The notes below the pieces were generated by a model. It had not been told where the DNA came from and searched no databases. It saw nothing but the letters and a program-made list of their open reading frames with translations. From assembly GCA_032027085.1 (NCBI GenBank), contig JAVSMS010000001.1, forward strand, positions 884,332-948,331: DNA of 64,000 bases. The letters are read 5' to 3'. Both the position numbers and the translations under genes were made by a program. Shown here piece after piece: positions 45,120 to 53,803 of the stretch. The DNA is from Pseudorhodoplanes sp. (GTDB lineage Bacteria > Pseudomonadota > Alphaproteobacteria > Rhizobiales > Xanthobacteraceae). Within the stretch, counting starts at the first letter, position 1. Every line of letters starts with the position of its first letter.

Positions 45120-45840
45120 TTTGACCATCGAGAATATCCATGCCGGCTATGGCGCGGTGCGCGTCATCGAGAATGTCTCGATGCATGTGGGCTCCGGCCA
45201 GACCGTGGTGCTGCTCGGCACCAACGGCAACGGCAAGAGCACGCTCATCAAATGCATCATGGGACTGTGCCGCCCCAGCGAAGGGCGCATCGTCGCGGAG
45301 ATTGACGGGGTCAAGCACGATCTGATCGGCAAGACCACGGAAGAAATCGTCGATCTCGGCATCGCGCTGGTGCCGGAAGGCCGCCGCCTGTTTCCAAAGC
45401 TGACGGTGGAGGAAAATCTCGCGCTCGGCGCTTTCCGCAAGACCGCGCGCCAGCAGATGAAGACCAATCTTGAATTCTGCCTCGAGACCTTCCCGCGCCT
45501 GGCCGAACGCCGCAAGCAGCTCGCCGGCTCGATGAGCGGCGGCGAGCAGCAGATGCTGGCTTTGGCGCGCGCCCTGATGCTGGCGCCGAAGATCCTCCTG
45601 GTGGACGAGCCGTCAGTCGGGCTGTCGCCGCTCCTAGTCGGGCGCACGATCGACGCCATCCGCGACCTGAAGAACAAGTATCAGCTCACGGTGATGATGG
45701 CGGAGCAGAATTTCAATCAGGCCATCCGCATCGCCGATTCCGGCTATGTGATCGTGCACGGCGAGATCGCCTTCCACGGCAAGTCGGCGGATGAGCTGAA
45801 CAACAACGACCTGATCCGCAAGTTCTATCTGGGTCTCTGA
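45109..45840 (+). CDS. livF: Branched-chain-type ABC transporter ATP-binding protein (LivF family)
   Basis: The best start is a TTG at 45109 (GAGAGGG upstream), giving MANSLTIENIHAGYG and 243 residues, and overlapping the livG stop by 11 bases. No in-frame ATG lies near the conserved N-terminus. Walker A is GTNGNGKST, the signature is SMSGGEQQMLALARAL, Walker B ILLVDEPSVGLS and the H-loop MMAEQNF, all intact. It is the last gene of the four-gene LivHMGF set. Confidence 0.9.
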   Translation: MANSLTIENIHAGYGAVRVIENVSMHVGSGQTVVLLGTNGNGKSTLIKCIMGLCRPSEGRIVAEIDGVKHDLIGKTTEEIVDLGIALVPEGRRLFPKLTVEENLALGAFRKTARQQMKTNLEFCLETFPRLAERRKQLAGSMSGGEQQMLALARALMLAPKILLVDEPSVGLSPLLVGRTIDAIRDLKNKYQLTVMMAEQNFNQAIRIADSGYVIVHGEIAFHGKSADELNNNDLIRKFYLGL

Positions 45841-45944
45841 TTTACCTCTCCTCGCGCGGGACAGAGTGGCGAACGAAGCGAGTCGGGCGAGGCTTCGCCA
45901 AGGCCCTCACTGTGACAACGCGCCCTCTTCGCTTAGGCAACCGA

Positions 45945-45968
45945 CCTCTCCGCGCGCGCGGGGAGAGG
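45945..45968. terminator. Hairpin between convergent livF and DUF1330 genes
   Basis: CCTCTCC and GGAGAGG enclose a short GC run. It lies within a 170-base non-coding gap and has no T tract, so it may equally be a repeat unit. Confidence 0.35.
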
Positions 45969-46010
45969 CGAAGTCCACCGCACCGTCGCCTCGCCTCTGT
46001 CGCAGCGTCG

Positions 46011-46316
46011 CTATCTGACCGTCGCCTCACCGCCCTCGACCATGATCGTTTCCACCTCGCCCGCCCCATTGCGGCGGAAGGCGGCGGCTTCGTTGTATTC
46101 ATCGGAAGTGAAGCACGCCACGCCCTGCTCGAACGTCGGAAATTCGATCACCACGAAACGGTGGAACTTGTCCGGTCCTTCCATGATCTGGAAGCGGCCG
46201 CCGCGCGCCAGCACTTTGCCGCCGTATTTCGCGAGGATGTCAGGCACACGGTCGGTATATTTCTTGTACTCCACGGGATCGTTGATCTTCGACCGTGCAA
46301 CCCAATAAGCAGGCAT
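46011..46316 (-). CDS. DUF1330 small protein
   Basis: From the ATG at 46316 (GGAG seven bases upstream) the protein has 101 residues: MPAYWVARSKINDPVEYKKYTDRVPDILAKYGGKVLARGG, then RFVVIEFPTFEQGVACFTSDEY. This is the DUF1330 pattern, a ferredoxin-like alpha/beta fold of the dimeric alpha-beta barrel group. Function is unknown; such proteins are often found near catabolic genes. It is divergent from the cyclase gene at 46474. Confidence 0.85.
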   Translation of the reverse strand: MPAYWVARSKINDPVEYKKYTDRVPDILAKYGGKVLARGGRFQIMEGPDKFHRFVVIEFPTFEQGVACFTSDEYNEAAAFRRNGAGEVETIMVEGGEATVR

Positions 46317-46473
46317 TGCTTGCTCCGGTTTGGCTGTCAAAACCCATTCACATCCTTATCATAGAGTGCGCAGCCATCTGCGGACAACAACGCCTGCGCT
46401 GTTTCACTCGGCGTGAAGGCGCGAGCGTCATGCGCCAGACAGGTTCAGAAACTTTCTGCCGAGAGACTTTGTC

Positions 46474-47247
46474 ATGCCACGCAAACTGATCGACATCTCA
46501 GTTCCACTCGAGAACACGACTTTCGCCGATCCGCCCGGCTACGGGCCGACCATCGACTATCTTGATCATAGGCAGACGGCGGCGGACGTCGTCAAATTCT
46601 TTCCCGGCCTGAAGGAAAGCGATCTTCCAGACGGCGAAGGCTGGGCGATCGAGTGGATAAAGCTGTCGACGCATTGCACGACGCATCTCGACGCACCGTG
46701 GCATTTCGCCTCCACCATGGACCGCGGCAAACGCGCCATCACCATCGACGAAGTGCCGCTCGAATGGTGCTTCAATCCGGGTGTGAAGCTGGATTTCCGG
46801 CATTTTCCCGACGGCTATGTCGCAACCGCAGCCGACGTTGAAGCTGAACTGAAAAGGATCGGTCACGAACTTTCACCATTTGAAATCGTGGTTGTGAACA
46901 CTGCGGCCGGCGCCGCTTACGGCCAGCCGGATTACGTCTCCCGCGGCTGCGGCATGGGGCGCGAGGCGACGCTGTATCTTCTTGAGCGCGGCGTGCGTGT
47001 GACCGGTACCGACGGATGGAGCTGGGATGCGCCGTTCGTGCACACCAAGGAGAGATATGCCGCAACCAAGGACGCGAGTCTGATCTGGGAAGGCCACAAG
47101 GCCGGCCGCGACATCGGTTATTGCCATCTCGAGAAGCTGCATCATCTCGAATTATTACCGCCAACAGGTTTTATGATCAGTTGTTTTCCGGTGAAGGTGC
47201 GCGGCGGCTCCGCCGGCTGGACGCGTGCCGTGGCGATCCTCGATTGA
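46474..47247 (+). CDS. Cyclase-family (kynurenine formamidase-like) hydrolase
   Basis: A 257-residue metal-dependent hydrolase with the classical motif [14 protein letters not shown] (about 68-81), giving the H-x-D-x-P-x-H metal site, and [18 protein letters not shown] at the start. Family members hydrolyse N-formylkynurenine, isatin or related amides. The gene is followed after 88 bases by a complete TctCBA tripartite transporter in the same direction, so it probably acts on, or makes, what that transporter imports. Confidence 0.87.
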   Translation: MPRKLIDISVPLENTTFADPPGYGPTIDYLDHRQTAADVVKFFPGLKESDLPDGEGWAIEWIKLSTHCTTHLDAPWHFASTMDRGKRAITIDEVPLEWCFNPGVKLDFRHFPDGYVATAADVEAELKRIGHELSPFEIVVVNTAAGAAYGQPDYVSRGCGMGREATLYLLERGVRVTGTDGWSWDAPFVHTKERYAATKDASLIWEGHKAGRDIGYCHLEKLHHLELLPPTGFMISCFPVKVRGGSAGWTRAVAILD

Positions 47248-47335
47248 CGCTCGACGCATCCATCCTGAGCCGTTAGGCTTCCGGCATAACAAGGGCCGGC
47301 ACACGCATGGCGGCCCCTTTTCAAGGGAGCAGCTC

Positions 47336-48316
47336 ATGGACCGACGTCAGTTCGTCGCGGGCTCTGCCGCGGCTGTCGCAACACTTTCCGTTCAACCGTC
47401 ATTCGCACAAGACACCTATCCGTCCCGCCCGGTCACGCTGATCAATCCATTCCCGCCGGGCGGCGCTGTGGACGTGGTCGCGCGCCCACTGGCGTCGGTG
47501 TTTGAACCGATCATCAAGCAGCCGGCCGTCATCGAAACGAAAGCAGGTGCTGCCGGCGCCGTCGGCGCACAATTTGCCGCAAATGCCAAACCGGACGGCT
47601 ACACACTGCTGCTGCACATCGTATCGATCTCGGGCTTTGCCGAGGTGGACAAACTCTTTGGCCGTCAGCCCAAATTCACGCGCGACTCGTTCATTCCGAT
47701 CGCGCGCTTCATCGCCGACCCGATGGTTTTGGTTGTGAACGATCAACAACCTTACAAGTCGCTCAAGGAACTGGTCGACGACGCCAAGAAGAATCCCGAC
47801 AAGCTGATCTTCTCTTCGTCGGGTCTCTATGGCGCGCTGCATTTGCCGACCGCCTTGTTCATGAAGGCTGCCGACATCCGCATGAAACATCTGCCGACCA
47901 ACGGCGGCGGACCGGCTTTGACGGCGATCCTCGGCAACAATTCGCAGGTGCTGGTTTCGTCGATTGCGGCGGCAAATGCACAAATGAAGGCCGGAAAGCT
48001 GCGTCCGCTCGCCTGTTTTGGCGACAAGCGGGCGGCCTCGGTTCCAAACGTGCCGACCATGAAGGAGCTGGGCTACGACATTGAATTTTATCTGTGGGTC
48101 GGACTGTTTGCACCCAAAGGCACACCCGACAATGTCGTGACCTTCTGGCGCGACACCGCAAAAAAGGCGGCCTCTGCCGAGCAATTCGTCGCTGCTGTGA
48201 AGAATCTCGGTCAGGAAGTCGCCTATCAGGATCAGTCCGAATTCAAAGCATTCTGGGACGCGGACGCCAAGCGTGTGGAATCCGCGGTGCAGTCGATCGG
48301 CAAGGTGCAAGGCTAG
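47336..48316 (+). CDS. tctC: Tripartite tricarboxylate transporter solute-binding protein (TctC/Bug)
   Basis: From the ATG at 47336 (AAGGGAG upstream) the protein has 326 residues. A Tat- or Sec-type signal peptide (MDRRQFVAGSAAAVATLSVQ, cleavage near SFAQDTYP) is followed by the Bug-family start YPSRPVTLINPFPPGGAVDVVARPL. Later blocks are DPMVLVVNDQQPYKSLKELVDDAKKNP and GNNSQVLVSSIAAANAQMKAGKLRPLA. It binds a carboxylate in the periplasm and hands it to TctAB. The ligand is unknown. Confidence 0.92.
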   Translation: MDRRQFVAGSAAAVATLSVQPSFAQDTYPSRPVTLINPFPPGGAVDVVARPLASVFEPIIKQPAVIETKAGAAGAVGAQFAANAKPDGYTLLLHIVSISGFAEVDKLFGRQPKFTRDSFIPIARFIADPMVLVVNDQQPYKSLKELVDDAKKNPDKLIFSSSGLYGALHLPTALFMKAADIRMKHLPTNGGGPALTAILGNNSQVLVSSIAAANAQMKAGKLRPLACFGDKRAASVPNVPTMKELGYDIEFYLWVGLFAPKGTPDNVVTFWRDTAKKAASAEQFVAAVKNLGQEVAYQDQSEFKAFWDADAKRVESAVQSIGKVQG

Positions 48317-48319
48317 CCA

Positions 48320-48790
48320 GTGAGCGGGCCCGACAAACCGGCCATGACGCTGCATTCCGATCACGTCGCCGGGGGCGTCTTCGCCGCCCTCGGCGTCCTT
48401 GTTTTTATCATCGGCTGGGACCTGCCCTTCGGCACGCTGTCGACGCCTGGCGCCGGCATGCTGCCGAAGCTCATGGCCGGATTGCTGATCCTGTTCGGCC
48501 TCGGCATCGTCGCGACCGGAGCCGAAAGTCAGCCGCTGTCGCACCTGCCCTGGGACGACTGGACGCATGCGGCGCAGGTGACAGCGATCACTGCGGTTGC
48601 CGTCTCGCTCTACACCACGCTCGGCTTTCTGATCACCATGTCGCTGCTTGTCTTCACGCTGCTGGCGGTCATCGAGCGCAAGAACGTCATCGCGGCCGCC
48701 GCCTATGCCTGCGGACTCACCCTCTTCGCCTATTGGCTGTTCGGCATCTTGCTGAAAGCGCCGCTCGAACGCGGCCTGTTCTGGTTGTGA
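48320..48790 (+). CDS. tctB: Tripartite tricarboxylate transporter small membrane subunit (TctB)
   Basis: A 156-residue protein with four hydrophobic segments (about 12-35, 44-60, 77-100 and 105-140), the TctB layout: VAGGVFAALGVLVFIIGWDLPFGTLSTPGAGMLPKLMAG. It starts with GTG three bases after the tctC stop. It forms the membrane complex with TctA. Confidence 0.88.
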   Translation: MSGPDKPAMTLHSDHVAGGVFAALGVLVFIIGWDLPFGTLSTPGAGMLPKLMAGLLILFGLGIVATGAESQPLSHLPWDDWTHAAQVTAITAVAVSLYTTLGFLITMSLLVFTLLAVIERKNVIAAAAYACGLTLFAYWLFGILLKAPLERGLFWL

Positions 48791-48796
48791 ACGGCC

Positions 48797-50317
48797 ATGG
48801 AAATTCTCGACAGCCTGTTCCTGGGATTTTCCGTGGCGTTGCGGCCGGACGTGCTGCTTTACGCCTTCATCGGATGCCTGGTTGGCACGCTGGTCGGCAT
48901 GCTGCCGGGCATTGGTCCCCTGGCCGGCGTCAGCATCCTGTTGCCGCTGACCTTCGGGCTTGATCCGACCAAGGCCATCGTGATGCTGGCCGGCATCTAT
49001 TACGGCTCGCAATATGGCGGCTCGACAACGTCGATCCTGCTGCGCATTCCCGGCGAAGCCGCCTCGGTGATGACCTGCATCGACGGCAATGCGATGGCGA
49101 AGAAAGGCCGCGCCGGCGCGGCCTTGTGCATTGCCGCGGTCGGCTCTTTCCTCGCCGGCACCTTCGGCGTGATCATGCTGACCCTGATCGCGCCGCCGCT
49201 TGCGACCTTCGCCCTGCGCTTCGGACCGCCGGAATACACCGCGTTGCTGGTGCTCGGCCTGATCTTTCTCGCCTATATGTCGACCTCGTCGCTGCTGCGC
49301 ACGTTGCTGATGGCGGCGCTCGGCCTTCTCATCGGCACCATCGGCATCGATGTGATGACAGGGCATTTCCGCTTCAGCTTCGATATTCCCGAACTTGGCG
49401 ACGGCATCGGCATCGTGCCGGTCGCGGTCGGGCTGTTCGGCCTCGGCGAAATCCTGTCGACGCCGAGCCGCAATGTCACCGCCAATGTCACCAGTCCGCG
49501 GCTGCGCGAATTGCTGCCGACCCGAAAGGAATGGCAGGAGGCGCGATGGCCGATGGCGCGTGGCTCGCTGCTCGGGTTTTTCATCGGCGTCATTCCCGGC
49601 TCTGCGCATATCATTTCCAGCTTTGCATCCTATGCCCTGGAACGGAAGATCGCCAAACACCCGGAAGAATTCGGCAAGGGCGCGGTCGCCGGTGTCGCAG
49701 GTCCTGAATCCGCCAACAACGCCGCCTCCACCGGCGCCTTTGTGCCGATGCTGGCGCTCGGCATTCCGACCGGGCCGGTGATCGCGGTGCTGATGGCGGC
49801 GCTGCTCATTCACGGCATCCCGCCGGGCCCCACGCTCGTCAACGACCACCCCAACCTGTTCTGGGGGTTCGTCGCCTCGATGTATGTCGGCAACCTGATG
49901 CTGCTTGCGCTCAACCTGCCGCTGGTGAGCGTGTTCGTCACCGTGCTGCGCATTCCCTACGCCTATCTCTATCCGATGATCATCATGTTCTGCGTGATCG
50001 GCGTCTATGAAGTGAACAATTCGATCATCGACGTCTGGATCATGCTGATCATGGGCGTGCTCGGCTATTGTCTGAAGAAATTTAGTTTCGACCCGGCGCC
50101 GCTGGTGCTCGGACTTGTCATCGCCCCGATCTTCGAGATGAGCCTGCGGCAATCGCTGATCATGTCGGGCGGCTCGTGGGAGATTTTTCTGCATCGGCCG
50201 ATCGCTCTCGTGCTGCTCGCCATCTGCGCCATCCTGCTCGGGCTTGCGATCTATGGGGCGATCGTGGCACGGCGCGACTGGCGCACGAAGCTCGCCGCCG
50301 CCGAAGCCGGCGAGTGA
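48797..50317 (+). CDS. tctA: Tripartite tricarboxylate transporter large membrane subunit (TctA)
   Basis: A 506-residue polytopic permease with about twelve hydrophobic segments. TctA signatures are [21 protein letters not shown] (about 30-50), [20 protein letters not shown], and [32 protein letters not shown]. It carries the substrate delivered by TctC, coupled to cations. It is the last gene of the tctCBA operon, which follows a cyclase-family hydrolase gene. Confidence 0.95.
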   Translation: MEILDSLFLGFSVALRPDVLLYAFIGCLVGTLVGMLPGIGPLAGVSILLPLTFGLDPTKAIVMLAGIYYGSQYGGSTTSILLRIPGEAASVMTCIDGNAMAKKGRAGAALCIAAVGSFLAGTFGVIMLTLIAPPLATFALRFGPPEYTALLVLGLIFLAYMSTSSLLRTLLMAALGLLIGTIGIDVMTGHFRFSFDIPELGDGIGIVPVAVGLFGLGEILSTPSRNVTANVTSPRLRELLPTRKEWQEARWPMARGSLLGFFIGVIPGSAHIISSFASYALERKIAKHPEEFGKGAVAGVAGPESANNAASTGAFVPMLALGIPTGPVIAVLMAALLIHGIPPGPTLVNDHPNLFWGFVASMYVGNLMLLALNLPLVSVFVTVLRIPYAYLYPMIIMFCVIGVYEVNNSIIDVWIMLIMGVLGYCLKKFSFDPAPLVLGLVIAPIFEMSLRQSLIMSGGSWEIFLHRPIALVLLAICAILLGLAIYGAIVARRDWRTKLAAAEAGE

Positions 50318-50945
50318 GCGGCGCGAACCCGCTCGCCCCGACGACACGCTGAAACGCAGGCGCGCTCCATCGCCCGTATTCTTTGAGGCGCCGGGTCCGC
50401 CTTCATTCCAGCTTGTGTTCCTTCCCTTGCTCGATCTGCAAGGGCGCGCGGAACGCCGGGCTCTCAGCCTGCCCGCGGCCTCGTGCAGCAAGCCGTTGTT
50501 GGCCACACGAGATTTTTTAGTCACCACGGAAAGCCGTGAACGCCGGCGTTCCGCGCGCGGTGTGTGAGGCTTGCTCCGCGACAACCCCGGAGGACAGACA
50601 CCGTGGACCGGCATGGCCGGGCGGCTGGTCTTGGTATCCTCCGCTGGTGACCCACGGCCGGTGGGCCGGATCATCGCGGCTTGGGCCTCCGCGACGGGGC
50701 GTGCGTCTCACGCCCTTTCGCGGCCACCGCACCCTGCCCCGCATCTCATGACGCTGATCAGACGCCCCTTGCGTGGGACAGGATGCGGCGGAGTATAGTC
50801 CTATGTAGGAATATTGTCAAGAGCCCGATCCGAGAGCTTTCGCACAGCTCGGCAGGTCCGGGGGGCGCGTCGAAGCTCCGACTCGTTGCGCAACGGCCTT
50901 CAACTCATCGGCGGTGTCCGCGAGACGCGCCTATCCGGGGTTCTG
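50318..50945. other. Gene-free region with possible non-coding transcript
   Basis: About 630 bases with no credible protein-coding gene; the short open frames in all directions are Arg/Pro-rich and unlike any family. Small hairpins occur, for example CACGG-AAAG-CCGTG (50525-50538) and a GGGCGT/ACGCCC pair near 50690-50710. The minus strand carries a near-consensus sigma70 promoter at 50792-50820. It adjoins two gene remnants and looks like decayed or repeat-derived DNA. Confidence 0.45.
50792..50820 (-). promoter_or_regulatory. Near-consensus sigma70 promoter facing the gene-free region
   Basis: Read on the minus strand, TTGACA is followed by exactly 17 bases and TATACT. Transcription would run leftwards from about 50785 into 50318-50780, where no gene is seen, and opposite to tctA. 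This is the strongest sigma70-like sequence noticed in the window. Confidence 0.55.
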
Positions 50946-51490
50946 GGGAACGACATCCTCGACATGTCCAAGATCGAAGCCGGCCGCATGCGGCTCGACT
51001 TCGAGGACCTGTCGCTCGACGCCCTGCTCGCCGAATCCATGCGCGTCGTCTCGGCGCGCGCGCAGGAGAAGAACGTCGCGCTCGGCGCCCGCATCGCTCC
51101 CGATCTGAAGCTGCGCGCCGACTGCCGCGCGCTCAAGCAGATCGCGCTCAATCTCCTGTCGAACGCGGTCAAGTTCACGCCGGCCGGCGGCGAGATCACC
51201 GTGCGCGGCCGTGCCACCGATCACTGCGTCGTGCTCAGCATCGCCGACACCGGCATTGGCATCTCTGCCGATGCATTAACCCGGCTCGGCCGCCCGTTCG
51301 CGCGGGGCGAAAGCCACATCACCAAAACACATCAGGGTTCGGGCCTTGGCCCCGCCTCGCCAAGTCGCTATCCGAACCGCATGACGGCTCGATGCGCATC
51401 CGCTCGGCGCTCGGCAAGGGCACCATCGTCACGGTGCGCCTGCCCTTGTCGCCGCAGTGCCAGCTGCCGAAGGAAGAAGCGGCCCAGAGC
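50946..51490 (+). pseudogene. Remnant of a PleC/DivJ-type sensor histidine kinase
   Basis: The stretch NDILDMSKIEAGRMRLDFEDLSLD, then the N-box LKQIALNLLSNAVKFTPAGGEI and the G1 box IADTGIGIS, are in one frame. At the G2 box (HQGSGLG, about 51335-51360) the frame breaks, and the end (LAKSLSEPHDGSMRIRSALGKGTIVTVRLPL) continues in the +2-shifted frame. The sensor domain and the phospho-accepting H-box are missing. Upstream sequence is unrelated. It is therefore a dead 3' fragment of a kinase gene. It runs towards the glnE remnant at 52325, with an intact methyltransferase gene between. Confidence 0.8.
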
Positions 51491-51501
51491 TCGGCCCGCA
51501 G

Positions 51502-52248
51502 TCAGCGCTTCATCAGCGCGAACACACCCCAGCCCAGATATTCACGCGTATATGCGGCGTAGCGCTCGGGTTCCGAGGTCAGTTTGGCGCGGACCTCTTG
51601 CGCGAAAGCGTCGCCTGGATTGGCGTCAAGCCATCGGCGCATGGTGAGCCATTTGGCCGCCTCGTATCGGTCCCAACCGTCCTGGTCAGCCAGAACCATT
51701 TCGACGACGTCGTAGCCGAGGCGGCCAAAGGACGCGAGAAGTTCTGGCAGCATGAGAAAATCGGCGATCGAATTGGCAAGACAACCCTTCGCGGCATCTT
51801 CCGTGGGCGGTAGCTGCCGCCAAAAGGGCTCCCCGACAAGGATCATCCCGCCGGGGCGCAGACTCTGCGCCAGGAGTTCGATCGTGCCGGCGACCCCGCC
51901 GCCAATCCAGGTGGCGCCGACACAAGCTGCCAAATCGACCTTCTCGTCGGCGACATAGCCGGCAGCGTCGCCGTGGATGAAATTGACGCGATCGGCGACG
52001 CCGAGTTCGACCGCACGACGCTTCGCTTGCTCAGTGAACAACCGGCTCTTGTCGATACCAGTGCCGACGACGCCGTGATCGCGCGACCAGGTGCATAGCA
52101 TCTCGCCCGAACCGCTACCGAGATCAAGCACGCGAGCCCCCACTTCCAGACGCAGCGCCGCTCCGAGCGTGGCGAGTTTGTCGGCAGTGATCGGGTTGTG
52201 GATGCGGTGAGCGCTTTCACTGATGTTGAATATCCGCGGAATGTCCAC
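51502..52248 (-). CDS. SAM-dependent methyltransferase
   Basis: A 248-residue class I methyltransferase: motif I VLDLGSGSGEMLCTWSRDHG (about 40-59), motif II acidic residue in VGTGIDKS, RVNFIHGDAAGYV, then VDLAACVGATWIGGG and LRPGGMILVGEPFW. It is a free-standing small-molecule type with no recognised substrate; it faintly resembles the UbiE/cyclopropane-synthase group. It is intact although both flanks are decayed genes, which suggests it arrived as an insertion at this site; that is inference. Its 3' end lies against the kinase remnant. Confidence 0.85.
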   Translation of the reverse strand: MDIPRIFNISESAHRIHNPITADKLATLGAALRLEVGARVLDLGSGSGEMLCTWSRDHGVVGTGIDKSRLFTEQAKRRAVELGVADRVNFIHGDAAGYVADEKVDLAACVGATWIGGGVAGTIELLAQSLRPGGMILVGEPFWRQLPPTEDAAKGCLANSIADFLMLPELLASFGRLGYDVVEMVLADQDGWDRYEAAKWLTMRRWLDANPGDAFAQEVRAKLTSEPERYAAYTREYLGWGVFALMKR

Positions 52249-52324
52249 CTGTCGAAAAACTCCCTAACTGAATGAGACAACGAGGCTCAAGGCCGCACAT
52301 GACAGCCGCCTGGCTGTGGCGGAT

Positions 52325-52510
52325 TTACGGCTCCCCGCCCAAGATCCGCACCAAGCTGGCGCGCACCTTGGCCTGCGTCTCGAACAGGGTCGCATTGAGC
52401 GTGACGAAATCCGGCACGTCGGCGGCGCGCGTCAGCAGACGCAACAACCCCGGTCCCGCCGTCTTCGGATCGAACGGCCCGGACAGGCACAGCCTGAGGA
52501 TCTGCCGCGT
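52325..52510 (-). pseudogene. glnE: Remnant of the 3' end of glnE (glutamine synthetase adenylyltransferase)
   Basis: Reading the minus strand to the TAA at 52325-52327 gives TRQILRLCLSGPFDPKTAGP, then GLLRLLTRAADVPDFVTLNA, then TQAKVRASLVRILGGEP. This matches, from memory, the C-terminal helical end of alphaproteobacterial GlnE. Upstream of about 52510 the similarity stops abruptly and no start codon or catalytic domain is present. The fragment converges on the kinase remnant. I recall a kinase-glnE arrangement in rhizobia, so both may come from one ancestral locus; a full glnE presumably lies elsewhere. Confidence 0.6.
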
Positions 52511-52706
52511 CCGGCGGCAGCGGGTTCGGGCAATATGGCGGGCGAGCGGACCTCAGCGCACGCGTATCATCTCCCGGCCGCCTTGGTTTAATTGCCAGGG
52601 CAGTTTGTGGTATTGACGCACGATCGCCCGGCCCAGTTGACGCCGCTCAGTCTGACAAGGGCCGTTGCCGCGGCGCAGATGTGCGCATGGAGTGTGGGAG
52701 AAACGC

Positions 52707-53588
52707 ATGACTTACGTCACCGAAGAGAACCTGACCGACCTCGCCGTCGAGCGCTGGAGCAACATTCCCGATCCGCGCCTGCGCCAGGTGATGATGGCGG
52801 CGGTGAAGCACCTGCATGGATTTGTGCGGGAGGTGGAACTGACGCAGGAGGAATGGTTTGCTGCCATCCAGTGGCTGACCCGCATCGGCCAGATCTGCGA
52901 CGCCAAGCGGCAGGAATTCATCCTGATGTCCGACGTCATGGGGATCAGCATGCTGGTCGATGCGATCAACAATCGCGCGCCGGGCAAGGCCACTCCCTCG
53001 ACGGTGGAAGGCCCCTTCCACATCGCAGATTCGCCGGAAATCCCCGACGGGGGCAACATGGCGGAAGGCGCCCCCGGCATCCCCTGCTTCGTCACCGGCA
53101 AGGTCATCGACCTCGACGGCAAGCCGATCGCAGGCGCGATGCTCGACATGTGGCAGACCGACGGCGAAGGCCTGTACGAGGCGCAGATCGCCGGCGCCGA
53201 AGGTTACATGCGCGGCATCTATCACTCGAACGCGGACGGCAGCTATTCGGTGCGGACCGTCGCTCCGATCGGCTACACCATTCCGATGGATGGCCCGATC
53301 GGCGAATTGATGCGCAAGACCAAGATCAGCCACATGCGGCCCGCGCATATCCACTTCCATATTGCGGCGCCGGGCTACAAGAGCCTGACCACGCATCTGT
53401 TCCAGAAAGGCGACGACTATATCGATACCGACGTGGTGTTCGGCGTGAAGGAGCCGCTGATCACCGACTTCGTGAAGAAGCCGGCCGGCAGCAAGGCGCC
53501 GAACGGCGAGACGGTCGACGCGCCGTTCTATGAAGTGAAGTACGATTTCGTGCTGGCCAAGGCCGCAGCGGCGCAGAAGGCGGCCTAG
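52707..53588 (+). CDS. Intradiol ring-cleavage dioxygenase, hydroxyquinol 1,2-dioxygenase-like
   Basis: A 293-residue non-haem Fe(III) dioxygenase. The four iron ligands are Tyr157 (GLYEAQ), Tyr190 (PIGYTIP), His214 and His216 (RPAHIHFHI); spacing equals that of hydroxyquinol 1,2-dioxygenase (Tyr164, Tyr197, His221, His223). The N-terminal helical linker domain (1-100) is the dimerising part seen in catechol/hydroxyquinol enzymes, and STVEGPFHIADSPEIPDGG follows. It cleaves hydroxyquinol or a catechol between the hydroxyls. GGGAG precedes the ATG at 52707. No maleylacetate reductase is adjacent, and a strong terminator follows, so it is monocistronic. Confidence 0.88.
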   Translation: MTYVTEENLTDLAVERWSNIPDPRLRQVMMAAVKHLHGFVREVELTQEEWFAAIQWLTRIGQICDAKRQEFILMSDVMGISMLVDAINNRAPGKATPSTVEGPFHIADSPEIPDGGNMAEGAPGIPCFVTGKVIDLDGKPIAGAMLDMWQTDGEGLYEAQIAGAEGYMRGIYHSNADGSYSVRTVAPIGYTIPMDGPIGELMRKTKISHMRPAHIHFHIAAPGYKSLTTHLFQKGDDYIDTDVVFGVKEPLITDFVKKPAGSKAPNGETVDAPFYEVKYDFVLAKAAAAQKAA

Positions 53589-53617
53589 ACAGGTTTAGCA
53601 AAACGCTTCGTTGCAGG

Positions 53618-53643
53618 CGCCCCGCATCGCGGGGCGTTTTTTT
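53618..53643 (+). terminator. Rho-independent terminator after the dioxygenase gene
   Basis: CGCCCCGC and GCGGGGCG form a perfect 8-bp stem with a 3-base loop, followed by seven T residues, 30 bases past the stop. Confidence 0.92.
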
Positions 53644-53683
53644 GCATGTTTTGTTGTGTGGGCGGAAATCCTTGACGCGTGTC

Positions 53684-53782
53684 ACCTCCCCCTGAAAGGG
53701 GGAGGTCGATTTGCGAAGCAAATCGGGTGGGGGTCGTGGAATCCTTTTCGCGTTTGACCCCCTCCCCCTTGCAGGGGGAGGG
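53684..53782. repeat. Dispersed palindromic repeat, copy B
   Basis: The first 52 bases (53684-53735) are the exact reverse complement of 16964-17015, including the inner palindrome CGATTTG-CGAAG-CAAATCG. The far end again has a CCTCCCCCTT-GC-AGGGGGAGGG hairpin (53761-53782). It fills the gap between the dioxygenase terminator and the minus-strand MetE-like gene. Confidence 0.85.
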
Positions 53783-53803
53783 AGCAGGCTGTGCCCGCTG
53801 CTG

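Noticed and set aside
47399-50674. A 1091-codon open frame on the minus strand across tctCBA
   Set aside because: It is the antisense shadow of three well-recognised plus-strand genes in GC-rich DNA; its translation is His/Asp/Arg/Gln-rich without any domain.
50517-50744. Small protein gene in the gene-free region
   Set aside because: The minus-strand frame of 75 codons is Arg/Pro/Gly-rich, has no good ribosome site and matches no family I know; hence treated as non-coding.
50318-52510. Insertion sequence or prophage remnant
   Set aside because: No transposase, integrase, terminal inverted repeats or target duplications could be found; only decayed host genes are recognisable.
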